Part shown: positions 52,407 to 64,000 of the stretch, in pieces | How positions within the stretch are numbered: position 1 is the first letter of the stretch | Layout of the letters: each line of letters starts with the position of its first letter | NCBI RefSeq assembly: GCF_000430725.1 | Contig: NZ_AUMO01000044.1 | Location: 94,849-158,848 of the forward strand | From: Azohydromonas australica DSM 1124 | GTDB taxonomy: Bacteria > Pseudomonadota > Gammaproteobacteria > Burkholderiales > Burkholderiaceae_C | Direction of reading: 5' to 3' | Length of the DNA stretch: 64,000 nucleotides | Position numbers and translations under genes: made by a program | The notes under the pieces: generated by a model | Told to the model about the DNA's origin: nothing | Database searches by the model: none | Seen by the model: the letters and a program-made list of their open reading frames with translations, nothing else

Positions 52407-53891
52407 ATGTACCGCTCCTGCCTCCTTCCCTTGGCTGCCGCGCTGGCGCTGCTGGCGGGCTGTGCCGCCGTCGGACCGGATTTCCACCCAGCCGCGCCCG
52501 CCGCCATGGCCCAGCGGCCCACGAGCGCGCCGGACCTCGCCAGCGACGTGCCGCTGGGCGAGCAGGCGCTGCCGCAGCGCTGGTGGACGGTGTTCGGCGA
52601 CCCGGTGCTGGACGGCCTGCAGGCGGGGCTGCTGGAGAACAGCCTGGACCTGCGCAACGCCGCGCTGCGCTTCGCGCAGAGCCGGCTGCAGCGCAGCGTG
52701 GTGGCTTCGCAGGAGCTGCCGCACGTGGACGCGCGGGCGCAGGCCACGCGTCAGCGCCAGAGCGAGCACGGGGCCGAGACGCGGCTGGTGCAGGCCATTG
52801 GCGGTGCCAACCGGCAGGCGCTCACCGAGCTGCTGGCCGAGCCCTTCCCGCTGTACCAGGCGGGCTTCGACGCCTCGTGGGAGCTGGACCTGTGGGGACG
52901 GGTGCGGCGCAGCGTCGAAGCCGCCGACGCGGGTGTGGAGGCCGCCGATGCGCTGCTGGCGCAGGCGCGGCTGGCGCTGTGCGGCGAGCTGGCGCGGACC
53001 TATTTCAACCTGCGCCTGGCGCAGCGGCAGCAGGCGCTGCTCGACGAGCAGGTGGCCGTGGCGCGGGACACGCTGGGGCTGTTGGAAAGCCAGGCGGCGC
53101 ACGGGCTGATTCCCGACGACGAGGTGCTGGCCCAGCGCGCCCGCGTGGCGGAGCTGCAGGCGCAGCGCCCGCCGCTGCGCGCGCGCGAGGCGGCGCAACT
53201 CAACCAGCTCACGACCCTGAGCGGCACGCTGCCGGGCACGCTCAACGAGGCGCTGGCCCCGCTCCCGTTGCCTGCTACCGACGCAGTGCCGGCGCTGCCG
53301 GACCTGGCGCTGGGCCTGCCGTCGGCGCTGGCGCGCCGGCGCCCGGACCTGCGCGCTGCGGAGGCGCAGCTGCATGCGGCCACGGCCGACATCGGCATCG
53401 CGGTGGCCGACCTGTATCCGCGCATCGCGCTGGGCGCGGGCGCGGGGCTGCAATCCATCGAGGCCGGGCGCTTCGGCGACTGGAGCGCGCGCACCTGGCA
53501 GGTCGGCCCGGTGCTGAGCCTGCCGCTGTTCGACCACGGCCGCCGCCGCGCCACCGTGGAGCTGCGCAAGCTGCAGCAGCAGCAGGCCGCGGTGGCCTAC
53601 CAGCAGGCGGTGCTCAAGGCCTGGCAGGAGATCGACGACGCGCTGGCGGACTACGCCGCGGAGCGCCAGCGCCGCGCGCAGTTGCAGGCGCGGCTGGACG
53701 AGCGTCGGCGCGCCTGGGCGCTGGCGCAGGGCCGCCGCGCCAACGGCCTCAGCAGCGAGCTGCCGGTGCTGCAGGCGCGGCAGGCCTGGCTCCAGTCGCG
53801 CGCCGACCTGGCCGATAACGAATCCAGGCTGAATACCGCGCTGGTGGCGGTGTTCAAGGCGGTGGGGGGCGGGATGGAGGGGGGCGAGTAA
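52407..53891 (+). CDS. NodT/OprM-family outer-membrane efflux channel
   Basis: A 494-aa outer-membrane lipoprotein. The lipobox is LLAGC after a short signal peptide (MYRSCLLPLAAALALLAGC). The two TolC repeats are seen: WWTVFGDPVLDGLQAGLLENSLDLRNAALRFAQSR, YQAGFDASWELDLWGRVRRSVEAADAG, then LPSALARRRPDLRAAEAQLHAATADIGIAVADLYPRI. It completes the ABC efflux operon as its dedicated channel. The start at 52407 is 36 bp after the permease stop. Confidence 0.93.
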   Translation: MYRSCLLPLAAALALLAGCAAVGPDFHPAAPAAMAQRPTSAPDLASDVPLGEQALPQRWWTVFGDPVLDGLQAGLLENSLDLRNAALRFAQSRLQRSVVASQELPHVDARAQATRQRQSEHGAETRLVQAIGGANRQALTELLAEPFPLYQAGFDASWELDLWGRVRRSVEAADAGVEAADALLAQARLALCGELARTYFNLRLAQRQQALLDEQVAVARDTLGLLESQAAHGLIPDDEVLAQRARVAELQAQRPPLRAREAAQLNQLTTLSGTLPGTLNEALAPLPLPATDAVPALPDLALGLPSALARRRPDLRAAEAQLHAATADIGIAVADLYPRIALGAGAGLQSIEAGRFGDWSARTWQVGPVLSLPLFDHGRRRATVELRKLQQQQAAVAYQQAVLKAWQEIDDALADYAAERQRRAQLQARLDERRRAWALAQGRRANGLSSELPVLQARQAWLQSRADLADNESRLNTALVAVFKAVGGGMEGGE

Positions 53892-53926
53892 GGAGTGGGG
53901 AGGCGCCTATCAGCGCGCGCTGGCCG

Positions 53927-54466
53927 CTACGCCGGCACGGCCGATGGGACTGCAGCCGTCATCAGCCGCGCGTCCGGACCGTAGCTGCGCAGCTTCTCCC
54001 GCTGCTTCGGCCCGTCCGCCGGCACCGCTTCGAAACCTTGGCGTTGCCAGTAGGGCGCGGAGCCGTTGACGGCAGTGAGGGACAGCGCCTGCAGGCCCGC
54101 CGCCGCCGCGCGCTCGCGCAGGCACGCAAGCAGCGCCGCCGGCGCGCCCAGGCCGCGCGCCGCGGGCAGCAGGGCGACGTCGTGCAGGTACCAGCTCAGC
54201 GGCTGCGGCGGCAGCGCGCCCAGCAGCGTGTCCAGGGCGGGCGGCTCGCCGCGCCAGGGATGGCTGATGCAGTAGCCGAGCGGCCCGCCGCCGTCCTCGA
54301 GCACCAGGCAGCCGCCGGGATGCAGCGCCAGCCGCTCGGCGAAGACTTCATCGCGCTCTGGGTAGCCGGGATGGACCTCGGCGGCGATGCGCAGCACGGC
54401 GGGCAGATCCGCCGGCGCCATGGCGCGCCAGCGCGGCGTGGGCGTCGGAAAGGGGTGAAAGGTCAC
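53927..54466 (-). CDS. GNAT-family N-acetyltransferase
   Basis: A 179-aa acetyltransferase starting at GTG 54466 so that the first strand (RWRAMAPADLPAVLRIAAEVHPGY) is complete; an ATG at 54421 would cut into it. LHDVALLPAARGLGAPAALLACLRERAAAAG carries the acetyl-CoA loop, and YWQRQGFEAVPA ends the fold. Acceptor unknown. It is 67 bp downstream of the REC-kinase gene on the same strand. Confidence 0.83.
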   Translation of the reverse strand: MTFHPFPTPTPRWRAMAPADLPAVLRIAAEVHPGYPERDEVFAERLALHPGGCLVLEDGGGPLGYCISHPWRGEPPALDTLLGALPPQPLSWYLHDVALLPAARGLGAPAALLACLRERAAAAGLQALSLTAVNGSAPYWQRQGFEAVPADGPKQREKLRSYGPDARLMTAAVPSAVPA

Positions 54467-54533
54467 GTGCGGGCAAAAGGCGGGATTCTCGCCCGCCCTG
54501 CCAGCCGCCCCGGTGCGCGGCGTCCCGCGCGTC

Positions 54534-55673
54534 TCAGATCCCGCGCGGCAGCACGCCTTCCACCTCCACGCCCCGCGCCGTGTTGCGGCCTTCCACGCGC
54601 CCGCCGTGCGCGGCCACGAACTGCTGGACGATGAACAGGCCCAGTCCCAGGCCGCCGCTGCGTCCCTCCTGCGCGCCCTTGAAGGGGTCGAACAGGCGCG
54701 GCAGCGCGTCCTCCGGGATGTGCCCGGCGTTGCGCACCACGAAGCGCAGCGACTGCGCATCGCCGCCGTCGAGCACCAGCTCCACCAGCTGCTCCGGCTC
54801 GCCGTGCTGCAGCGCGTTGCCCACGAGGTTGGAGAACACCTGCGCCATGCGGTCGGCATCGAAGCGCCCGCGCTGGTCGCCCATCACCAGCAGTTCCACG
54901 CGGGCCCCGGGATGCGCCTGCCGCAGCTCGGCCACGGCGGCGTCGGCCACGGCGCGCAGGTCGTGCGGCTGCGGGTCCAGTGCCAGCGTGCCGGAGCGGA
55001 TGCGCGAGAAGTCCAGCAGCTGGTTGATCATCTGCGACATGCGCCGGCCGCTGTCCTTGACGCGCTGCGCCGCGCGCCGGGCCGTGTCGTTGGCCGCCAG
55101 GTGCTTGAGCACCTCCGCGCTCATCAGCATCGCCGACAGCGGCGTGCGCAGGTCGTGCGAGAGCACGGCCATCATCACCTCGTTGAGCTTGAGCATCCGC
55201 TCCAGCGCCTCGTTGCGCTGGCGCAGCAGCCGGCGCTGGCGGTGCAGCTCCACGAACACGCGCACCTTGCCCTGCAGCACGTGCGGCTCCAGCGGCTTGT
55301 GCAGGAAGTCCACCGCGCCGGCCTCGTAGCCGCGGAACAGCCGCAGCGGGTCGCCCGGCGCGGCGGTGACGAAGATGATGGGGATGTCGCGCGTGCGGCT
55401 GGAGCCGCGCATGAGCTCGGCCAGTGTGAAGCCGTCCATCTCCGGCATGTGCACGTCCAGCAGCGCCAGCGCCACGTCGTCGTGCTCCAGCAGCAGCTCC
55501 AGCGCCTGCGCGCCCGAGGACGCGGTGAGCAGTTGCAGCCCGGGCTGCTGCAGCAGCGCCTGCATCGCCAGCAGGTTCTGCGGCACGTCGTCCACGACCA
55601 GCAGCTTCACCGGCTCGGCATCGGCGGCCGCGGCGTCGTCGCGGGGATCGTGGGGAGATTCCAGGGCGTTCAT
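54534..55673 (-). CDS. Receiver-linked histidine kinase
   Basis: A 379-aa cytoplasmic protein. An N-terminal receiver domain (KLLVVDDVPQNLLAMQALL, phospho-acceptor in LALLDVHMPEMDGF, HKPLEPHVLQ) is followed by a coiled coil and HisKA with the phospho-acceptor histidine in MMAVLSHDLRTPLSAMLM. The HATPase domain has FSNLVGNALQHG and GGLGLGLFIVQQF; its G1 box is relaxed (FVVRNAGHIPED). It has no membrane segment. Its start overlaps the cheB stop as ATGA, so it is the last member of the coupled cluster. Confidence 0.92.
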   Translation of the reverse strand: MNALESPHDPRDDAAAADAEPVKLLVVDDVPQNLLAMQALLQQPGLQLLTASSGAQALELLLEHDDVALALLDVHMPEMDGFTLAELMRGSSRTRDIPIIFVTAAPGDPLRLFRGYEAGAVDFLHKPLEPHVLQGKVRVFVELHRQRRLLRQRNEALERMLKLNEVMMAVLSHDLRTPLSAMLMSAEVLKHLAANDTARRAAQRVKDSGRRMSQMINQLLDFSRIRSGTLALDPQPHDLRAVADAAVAELRQAHPGARVELLVMGDQRGRFDADRMAQVFSNLVGNALQHGEPEQLVELVLDGGDAQSLRFVVRNAGHIPEDALPRLFDPFKGAQEGRSGGLGLGLFIVQQFVAAHGGRVEGRNTARGVEVEGVLPRGI

Positions 55674-56263
55674 TCGGATCGGGCCGCCAGACGGCGGCAC
55701 ATCTGGTCGAGGGTGAGCACGGCGTCGGCGCCGGCATGGGCCAGCGCCGCGGCGGGCATGGTGGCGGCGCTGGCGCTGGCGGGGTCCTGCACCCACGCTT
55801 GGCCGCCGCGGCGGCGCACGGCCGCCAGCCCGGCGCTGCCGTCGGTGCTGGCGCCGGTGAGCAGCAGCGCCAGCAGGCGCGGACCGTAGGCGGCGGCGGC
55901 GGATTCGAACAGCGGGTCGATGGCCGGGCGCGAGAACAGCACCGGGTCGTCCACCGACAGCGCCAGGCAGCGCTCGGGCTCCACCAGCAGGTGGTAGTCC
56001 GGCGGCGCCAGCGTGACGGTGCCGCCGCGCACGGGCTGCTTGTCCAGCGCCTCGGCCACCGGCAGCGCGCAGGCCGCGCCCAGCAACTCGGCCATGAGGC
56101 TCTCGCGGCCGGGGGACAGGTGCAGCACCACCAGCACCGCGGGTGGGAAATCGGCGTCCAGCGCGCCCAGCAGCGCCTGCAGCGCGTGCACGCCGCCGGC
56201 GGAGGCGCCGATCACGACGGCATCGGCGTCGCGTCGGGGGATGAAGTCGAGCGGCGGCGTCAT
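55670..56263 (-). CDS. CheB-type protein-glutamate methylesterase (no receiver domain)
   Basis: A 197-aa methylesterase domain with catalytic Ser in VIGASAGGVHALQALL, His in VLHLSPGRESLM and Asp in TGASTDGSAGLAAV. The usual N-terminal receiver is missing, so regulation would come from the neighbouring receiver-kinases. It overlaps cheR upstream and the REC-kinase downstream, both as ATGA. No chemoreceptor, CheA or CheW gene is nearby, which argues for a signalling role outside classical chemotaxis. Confidence 0.9.
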   Translation of the reverse strand: MTPPLDFIPRRDADAVVIGASAGGVHALQALLGALDADFPPAVLVVLHLSPGRESLMAELLGAACALPVAEALDKQPVRGGTVTLAPPDYHLLVEPERCLALSVDDPVLFSRPAIDPLFESAAAAYGPRLLALLLTGASTDGSAGLAAVRRRGGQAWVQDPASASAATMPAAALAHAGADAVLTLDQMCRRLAARSE

Positions 56264-57119
56264 GGGAGCTTCCGGTAGAGGCGCTGCGCCGGGCACCAGT
56301 CCTCGAAGGCGCCGGCGTGCGCGCTGAAGCTCAGCGTTTCCCGGTTGCCCAGGCCCAGGAAGCCGCGGCGCACCAGTGCCTCTCGGAACAGGCCCAGCGC
56401 CCGGTCCTGCAGCGCGCGGTTGAAGTAGATCAGCACGTTGCGGCAGGACACCAGGTGCACCTCGGAGAACACGCTGTCGGTGGCCAAGCTGTGGTCGGCG
56501 AAGACCACCTGGCGGCGCAGCGCGCGGTCGAACACCGCGCCGTGCGGCGAGGTGGCGTAGTGGTCCGAGAGCGAGCCCGTGCCGCCGGCGGCCAGGTAGT
56601 TGCGGCTGAAGTCGGCCATGCGCTCCAGTGGGTACACGCCGCGCTCGGCCTGGCGCAGCACGGCCGGGTCGATGTCGGTGGCGTAGACGATGCTGCGCTC
56701 CAGCAGCCCCTCCTCGGCCAGCAGCACGCACAGCGACCACACCTCCTCGCCGCTGCTGCAGCCCGCTACCCAGAGCTTGAGCGAGGCGTAGGTGCGCAGC
56801 AGCGGCGCCACCTGCTCGCGCAGCGCGCGCCAGTAGGGCGGGTCGCGGAACATCTCCGACACGTGCACGGTGAGGAAGCGCAGCGCCTGCTGGAACAGCG
56901 GCGGCTCGCGCAGCAGCCGGTGCTGAAATTGCGCCACGCTGGCGCAGCCGAAGTGCTCCAGCGCCTGGCGCACGCGCCGGCGCATGGAGGCGATGGCGTA
57001 GTCGCGGAAGTCGTGCTGCCAGCGCAGGTACACCGCCTCCAGCAACAGCTTGACTTCCAGGTCGAACAGCTCGGGGTCCTCGTCGTCCGGGTCCATCAGC
57101 GGGTCGGGGCAAGCGGTGT

Positions 57120-57123
<4 letters not shown>
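56260..57123 (-). CDS. CheR-type methyltransferase
   Basis: A 287-aa SAM-dependent methyltransferase of the CheR family. An N-terminal helical domain (WQHDFRDYAIASMRRRVRQALEHFG) precedes the catalytic domain with LWVAGCSSGEEVWSLCVLL, YATDIDPAVLRQAERGVYP and LVSCRNVLIYFN. The start at 57123 overlaps the hybrid-kinase stop as ATGA; a longer start at 57144 is possible. Its substrate may be a glutamate in the GAF/kinase partner or in receptors elsewhere. Confidence 0.92.
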
Positions 57124-60317
<3,194 letters not shown>

Positions 60318-60366
60318 GTCAAACCTGCGCCTAGAGCAATTTGAGTGCCCGCAAGGGTATAGCGCT

Positions 60367-61503
60367 TCAGCCCCGCGCCAGCCGGATCAGCGTCAGCTCC
60401 GTGCGCGTGCCGAAGCGCACCGGCGGCCCCCAGCTCCCCGTGCCGGCGTTGACGTAGACCCACATCCTCCCCAGCCGCGACAGGCCCGCGACGTGCGGCG
60501 CGTGCACCATGCGCACGGCCAGCGTCCACGGGAAGAACTGGCCGGCGTGGGTGTGGCCGGAGAGCTGCAGGTCGAAGCCGGCCTGCGCGCCCAGCCGGGT
60601 CAGGGCCGGGTTGTGCGCCAGCAGGATGCGCAGCGCCGGCCCCTCCTCGGGCGCGGACGCGAGGTCCGGGCGCGGCACGGCGCGCGGCTCGGAGAGCTGC
60701 AGCGCCGGATCGACCACGCCGCCCACCACCACCTTCGCGTCGCCCCGGCGCAGCAGCAGGTGCTCGTTGAGCAGCACCTGCAGGCCCAGCGAGCGGAAGT
60801 GCTCGATCCAGCGCCGCGCGCCCGAGTAGCAGTCGTGGTTGCCGAGGATGAAGACGCTGCCGTGCGCGGCGCGCAGCTCGCCCAGTGGCGCGACGTGCGG
60901 CGCCAGCCGCGCCGGGGCGCCGTCCACGATGTCGCCGGTGAGCACGACCAGGTCCGGCCGCAGCGCGTTGCTGCGCTCCACCACGTGGCGCACGTAGCGC
61001 CGGCCGATGGTCGGGCCCACGTGCAGGTCGCTGATCTGCACGATCTGGAACCCTTCCAGCGCCGGCGCCAGGCCCTCGATGGGAATGGTCACCCGCCGCA
61101 GGCTGGGCCCGCGCAGCGCCACCAGCGCCCCGATGCCCAGCGCCGCCAGCGAGCCGGCGAAGACCACTGGCACGCCGATGGTCCGGGCCGCCGCGGCCAG
61201 GCCCTGCGCGCCGGCGAGATGGGCCAGGCCCAGCACCAGGTCGCGCGCCAGCGTCAGCAGCAGCAGGAAGTTCAGCCAGCCCGCGCACACGTAGGCCGCG
61301 GCATGCAGCAGCTCGTCCCCGCGCCGCGTGCTCTCGCGTCCGCCCACCCAGTACACGCAGGGCACGAGCCAGACCAGCAGGCAGGGCACGAACAGCAGCG
61401 CGCGCGCCGCGGCCGTGTCGGTCAGGCGCCAGGCGAGGTAGGCATAGCCGAACGCGATGATCGCGCTCAGCGTGAGCATGAAAGGACTGAGGAAACGCTT
61501 CAT
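60367..61503 (-). CDS. Membrane-linked metallophosphoesterase
   Basis: A 378-aa protein with four N-terminal membrane helices (about residues 8-130) and a calcineurin-like phosphoesterase domain. All metal-binding motifs are present: DLHVG, GDIVDG, GNHD and GHTHAGQ. Architecture resembles YaeI/YkuE-type enzymes, but the substrate is unknown. It is separated from the hybrid kinase by 49 bp. Divergent from the next gene. Confidence 0.9.
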   Translation of the reverse strand: MKRFLSPFMLTLSAIIAFGYAYLAWRLTDTAAARALLFVPCLLVWLVPCVYWVGGRESTRRGDELLHAAAYVCAGWLNFLLLLTLARDLVLGLAHLAGAQGLAAAARTIGVPVVFAGSLAALGIGALVALRGPSLRRVTIPIEGLAPALEGFQIVQISDLHVGPTIGRRYVRHVVERSNALRPDLVVLTGDIVDGAPARLAPHVAPLGELRAAHGSVFILGNHDCYSGARRWIEHFRSLGLQVLLNEHLLLRRGDAKVVVGGVVDPALQLSEPRAVPRPDLASAPEEGPALRILLAHNPALTRLGAQAGFDLQLSGHTHAGQFFPWTLAVRMVHAPHVAGLSRLGRMWVYVNAGTGSWGPPVRFGTRTELTLIRLARG

Positions 61504-61677
61504 GGAGGCGGGCGGCGAGGTTGGCAACGCACTGTTTCGATCCGGGACCGCCACCGCGGCGGAGGAGCCCCCGATCCGCGCCATCATCGCGCCCGGCAAA
61601 TCGAGGCCGCCCCGATCGGGGCTTCGGCGCGGCAGCAGGGAGGCTGCGCGGCGGCGGCCCATAGCAAGAGGAAGTCC

Positions 61678-62637
61678 ATGCTCAACAAAGCTCTGTCCTT
61701 CGCCACCGACCGGGTGCGCGAGCAGTTCGGCGTGCCGGTCACGCTGCGGCGCTTCCTGGCCGGGCAGGCGCAGGGCCTGCAGGTGCCGCTCGAACCCGCG
61801 CCCGATGCGCTCTGGCTGGGCAGCGTGCCCCGGTGGCACGAGTGGGGCCAGGCCGGCGCCGGCCGGGGCGAGGCCTTCAAGGCCGGAGAGGTCACGGGCT
61901 GGCGCGCCGGCCGGCACTTCGGCTACCACGCCACGCGCGAGGTGCTGCCGGACCTGGCGGCCTTCGGCAGCTGCACGCGCACGCCGCGCTGGCGCTGCGA
62001 CATCCAGGACGTGGCCGGCCTGCAGGCTTCGAAGTCCGAGCTGCTGAAGTTCGACAGCCTGGACGCGTTGGCGCAGCGCGGCGCGCGCTCGATGGCCAGC
62101 GAGGTGACGCGCTCGAAGCTCTCCGCGCTGCTGGCGCATCGGGACCTGCGCTTCCTGCGCCAGCCCAAGGCCTCGGAGCACTTCGTGCGCTACTTGTGGG
62201 ACGGCCGGCTGTTCCTGGCCAACGGCGGCGGCACGCTGCGCTTTGCCGCCGCGCGCTGGATTGCCGGTCGCATCGGGCTGCCCGTGCCGCTGAGTGCCGA
62301 CTTGCACAGCGGCTCCATCGAGCCGCTGGCGGTGAGCGGGCTGCGGCGCCACTACGAGCTGTTCGCCATCAGCACGCGCGACCCCGCGCTGGCCGCCGGG
62401 CTGCACGAGGGCTTGCGCCGGCTGCGCGCGCCGTACTTCAGCAAGCCGCTGCCGGCGCCATATGCCGACGCGCAGGTGCTGTTGCTGCCGCGCGGCGACA
62501 AGCGCGCCCTGGTGGCGGCGGCCGAGCTGCGCGCGGCCGGGCTGCCCGATCTGGGCAAGCACCTGTCGGCGCTGGTGCTGCGGCAGCACATGAACCTCGT
62601 TCGACAGGGCGAGGGCACGCAGGCGATGGCAGCATGA
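61678..62637 (+). CDS. Conserved-looking protein of unrecognised family
   Basis: A 319-aa soluble protein starting MLNKALSFATDRVREQFGVPV, with AAGAGGAAG before the ATG. It is codon-biased like its neighbours and clearly coding. The central part is hydrophobic-patterned (KASEHFVRYLWDGRLFLANGGGTLRFAAARW), suggestive of an enzyme-like fold with HEHFVRYLWDG resembling a conserved core. A repeated GYHATREVLPDLAAFGSCTRTPRW segment is rich in aromatics. No signal peptide or membrane helix was seen. No function is assigned. Confidence 0.6.
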   Translation: MLNKALSFATDRVREQFGVPVTLRRFLAGQAQGLQVPLEPAPDALWLGSVPRWHEWGQAGAGRGEAFKAGEVTGWRAGRHFGYHATREVLPDLAAFGSCTRTPRWRCDIQDVAGLQASKSELLKFDSLDALAQRGARSMASEVTRSKLSALLAHRDLRFLRQPKASEHFVRYLWDGRLFLANGGGTLRFAAARWIAGRIGLPVPLSADLHSGSIEPLAVSGLRRHYELFAISTRDPALAAGLHEGLRRLRAPYFSKPLPAPYADAQVLLLPRGDKRALVAAAELRAAGLPDLGKHLSALVLRQHMNLVRQGEGTQAMAA

Positions 62638-62829
62638 GCGGATGCCAGCTGCCTCTGAAAACCCGTGAATTTTCTCGATGAATTCCATCGAGAGAAACAG
62701 CTTTTCTCGAATCATCGATCCCGCAACAATGCGTTGGTCGGCGGTTGAAGCAACCAGGCCGGCGACCAAGGCCGGTGCGCATCCCGCGCGCCGGCACATC
62801 AAGACGAACCTGCTACCAAGGAGATCGAT

Positions 62830-63342
62830 TTGGGCCTTTTCGACATGTTCAAGAGCGACTCGGGCGAGAAGATGACGCCGCACAAGGCGCTGGCCACCAG
62901 CCTTCTCTACATGATGTCCGCCGATGGCGAGATGGACCACGAGGAAATCGGCCACCTGCTGTCCGTGCTGGGCGGGCAGGACAGCGGCAACGGCACCGTC
63001 GGTGTCGGCGCGCAGAACCAGGCGCTGCTGGACAGCGCGCTCAAGTACCGGCGCTCGCACACGGTGGAGCAGTTCCTGTCCGAAGCCACGCCGCTGCTCA
63101 GCGATGCGCAGCGCATGTGCATCCTGGTGAACCTCATCGACTCGTCGCTGTCCGACGGCCAGCCCGAGCCCGAGGAGCAGGTGCTGTTCGGCAAGTTCCT
63201 GCAGGCCTTCGGCGTGTCCGAGACGCGCTTCAAGCCGTTCTTCGAAGTGATCGTGCTCAAGAACGACCGTTCGGTCTTCACGCGCCAGGACCATCCCAGC
63301 AACGCCGCGGGTTACCAGGTCAAGCTCAGCGTGCCGGCCTGA
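62830..63342 (+). CDS. TerB-like protein
   Basis: A 170-aa helical protein of the TerB/tellurite-resistance-like fold: TPHKALATSLLYMMSADGEMDHEEIGHLLSVL, then LLSDAQRMCILVNLIDSSLSDGQPEPEEQVLFGKFLQAF, where the paired acidic loops (SADGEMDHEE, LSDGQPEPEE) are the family metal-site motif. It starts at TTG 62830, supported by AAGGAG 6 nt upstream. No other ter gene is present, so a role in tellurite resistance should not be assumed. Two hairpins follow. Confidence 0.82.
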   Translation: MGLFDMFKSDSGEKMTPHKALATSLLYMMSADGEMDHEEIGHLLSVLGGQDSGNGTVGVGAQNQALLDSALKYRRSHTVEQFLSEATPLLSDAQRMCILVNLIDSSLSDGQPEPEEQVLFGKFLQAFGVSETRFKPFFEVIVLKNDRSVFTRQDHPSNAAGYQVKLSVPA

Positions 63343-63352
63343 TGAAGCAAGA

Positions 63353-63377
63353 ACGCCCGTGCCATGGGCACGGGCGT
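63353..63377 (+). repeat. Hairpin after the TerB-like gene
   Basis: A 10-bp stem ACGCCCGTGC/GCACGGGCGT with a 5-base loop lies 10 bp after the stop. It has no T-run and probably works together with the following terminator. Confidence 0.6.
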
Positions 63378-63381
63378 CGGG

Positions 63382-63407
63382 AAGGGCCGGCACATGCCGG
63401 CCCTTTT
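63382..63407 (+). terminator. Rho-independent terminator after the TerB-like gene
   Basis: An 11-bp GC-rich stem AAGGGCCGGCA/TGCCGGCCCTT with a minimal loop is followed by TTTT. The orientation fits the upstream TerB-like gene, which is convergent with the TRAP permease gene. Confidence 0.8.
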
Positions 63408-63430
63408 CATTGGTGCGAGCCGCCCCGGCT

Positions 63431-64000
63431 TCAGCCGGCGAACCAGCGCGCCGGCACGGTGACGATGGAGGGGAAGAACACCATCAGGAACATGACGATG
63501 AACTGCGCGGTCATGAACGGGATGACGCCACGGGTGACCTCGTCCATCTTCATGCGGCCCACGCCGGCCACGACGTTGAGCACGGTGCCCACCGGGGGCG
63601 TGATCAGGCCGATGGCGTTGTTGATGATGAACAGCACGCCGAAGTAGACCGGATCGATCCCCGCGGCCTTGATCACGGGCATGAGCACCGGGGTCATGAT
63701 CAGGATGGTGGGCGTCATGTCCATGGCGGTGCCCACGGCCATGACCAGGAACATGATGGCGATGAGCAGCAGCGTCTGGTTGCCCATGAAGGGCTCCAGC
63801 AGGCTGATCATCTGGCTGGGGATGTCGGCCACGGTGATGAGCCAGGCCGAGACCATCGCGGCGGCCACCAGGAACATGATCACGGCGGTGGTCTTGGCCG
63901 CCGAGACGAACACGCCGTAGAGCTGGTTGAGCTTCATCTCGCGGTACACCAGCATCGACACCAGCAGCGCGTACACGGCGGCCACCACGGCGGCCTCGGT
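63431..64000 (-). CDS. TRAP transporter large permease (DctM), C-terminal part
   Basis: Partial gene: the reading frame is open to the right edge of the window. The 190 readable residues hold the last membrane helices of a DctM-type permease, with VSAAKTTAVIMFLVAAAMVSAWLI, LLIAIMFLVMAVGTAMDMTPTILIMTPVLMPVI and the hallmark NNAIGLITPPVGTVLNVVAGV. It imports organic acids with a periplasmic receptor that must lie outside the window. The ATG at 63988 is internal. Confidence 0.93.
   Translation of the reverse strand, partial: TEAAVVAAVYALLVSMLVYREMKLNQLYGVFVSAAKTTAVIMFLVAAAMVSAWLITVADIPSQMISLLEPFMGNQTLLLIAIMFLVMAVGTAMDMTPTILIMTPVLMPVIKAAGIDPVYFGVLFIINNAIGLITPPVGTVLNVVAGVGRMKMDEVTRGVIPFMTAQFIVMFLMVFFPSIVTVPARWFAG

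Noticed and set aside
62830..63342. Calling a tellurite-resistance operon from the TerB-like protein
   Set aside because: No terC, terD or terZ-type genes accompany it, and TerB-like folds occur in many unrelated contexts.

Overview
The window is GC-rich DNA (about 70 % by eye) with gene content typical of a betaproteobacterium of the order Burkholderiales. It has a Bug-family solute receptor beside galactonate genes, a phasin, a Tat-exported OpgD, a type II lumazine synthase under an FMN riboswitch, TRAP and TauE/SafE transporters and many c-di-GMP and histidine-kinase proteins. It also carries a rep-parA-parB locus next to an array of short direct repeats. The simplest reading is a secondary replicon (chromid or megaplasmid) that also holds ordinary metabolic genes. 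An integrated plasmid is the alternative. No rRNA, tRNA or CRISPR array was seen.

Layout. 1-3.1 kb: IclR regulator (cut by the window edge), dgoK, dgoA and a Bug receptor. 3.2-6.2 kb: six-EF-hand protein plus an EnvZ/OmpR-type pair. 6.5-7.4 kb: TauE/SafE permease. 7.4-10.9 kb: a two-gene module of a SIR2-like/TIR protein and a membrane-anchored STAND ATPase, the best candidate for an undescribed conflict (defence) system. 11.1-14.8 kb: EamA exporter and a winged-helix regulator divergent from a tandem DUF4242 protein. 14.8-17.1 kb: endonuclease III-like protein and OpgD. 17.1-20.9 kb: a less GC-rich patch with a glycosidase-like lipoprotein and an EpsL-like barrel. 20.9-24.4 kb: glutaredoxin, phasin, MarR regulator, small proteins and an O-methyltransferase. 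24.6-29.8 kb: glycan cluster with GlfT2-like transferase, MsbA-like exporter, DUF707 protein and GT25.

29.8-39.9 kb is the replicon core. A protein of unknown family sits behind a near-perfect LexA-type palindrome, followed by a GAF-GGDEF cyclase, about 3.3 kb without intact genes (scattered repeats and a decayed IS21 element), then parB, parA and rep on the minus strand, and about 11 iteron-like repeats just upstream of rep. An FMN riboswitch follows at once, controlling ribH2-ribA.

41.3-43.5 kb: LysR regulator divergent from a D-malate/tartrate dehydrogenase. 43.6-46.5 kb: RsbQ-like hydrolase coupled by a 4-nt overlap to a PAS-GGDEF-EAL protein. 46.8-53.9 kb: YbhGFSR-like ABC efflux operon with its own outer-membrane channel. 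53.9-60.3 kb: GNAT enzyme, then a translationally coupled cluster of giant hybrid kinase, CheR, CheB and REC-kinase. 60.4-64 kb: metallophosphoesterase, a protein of unknown family, a TerB-like protein and the C-terminal part of a TRAP permease.
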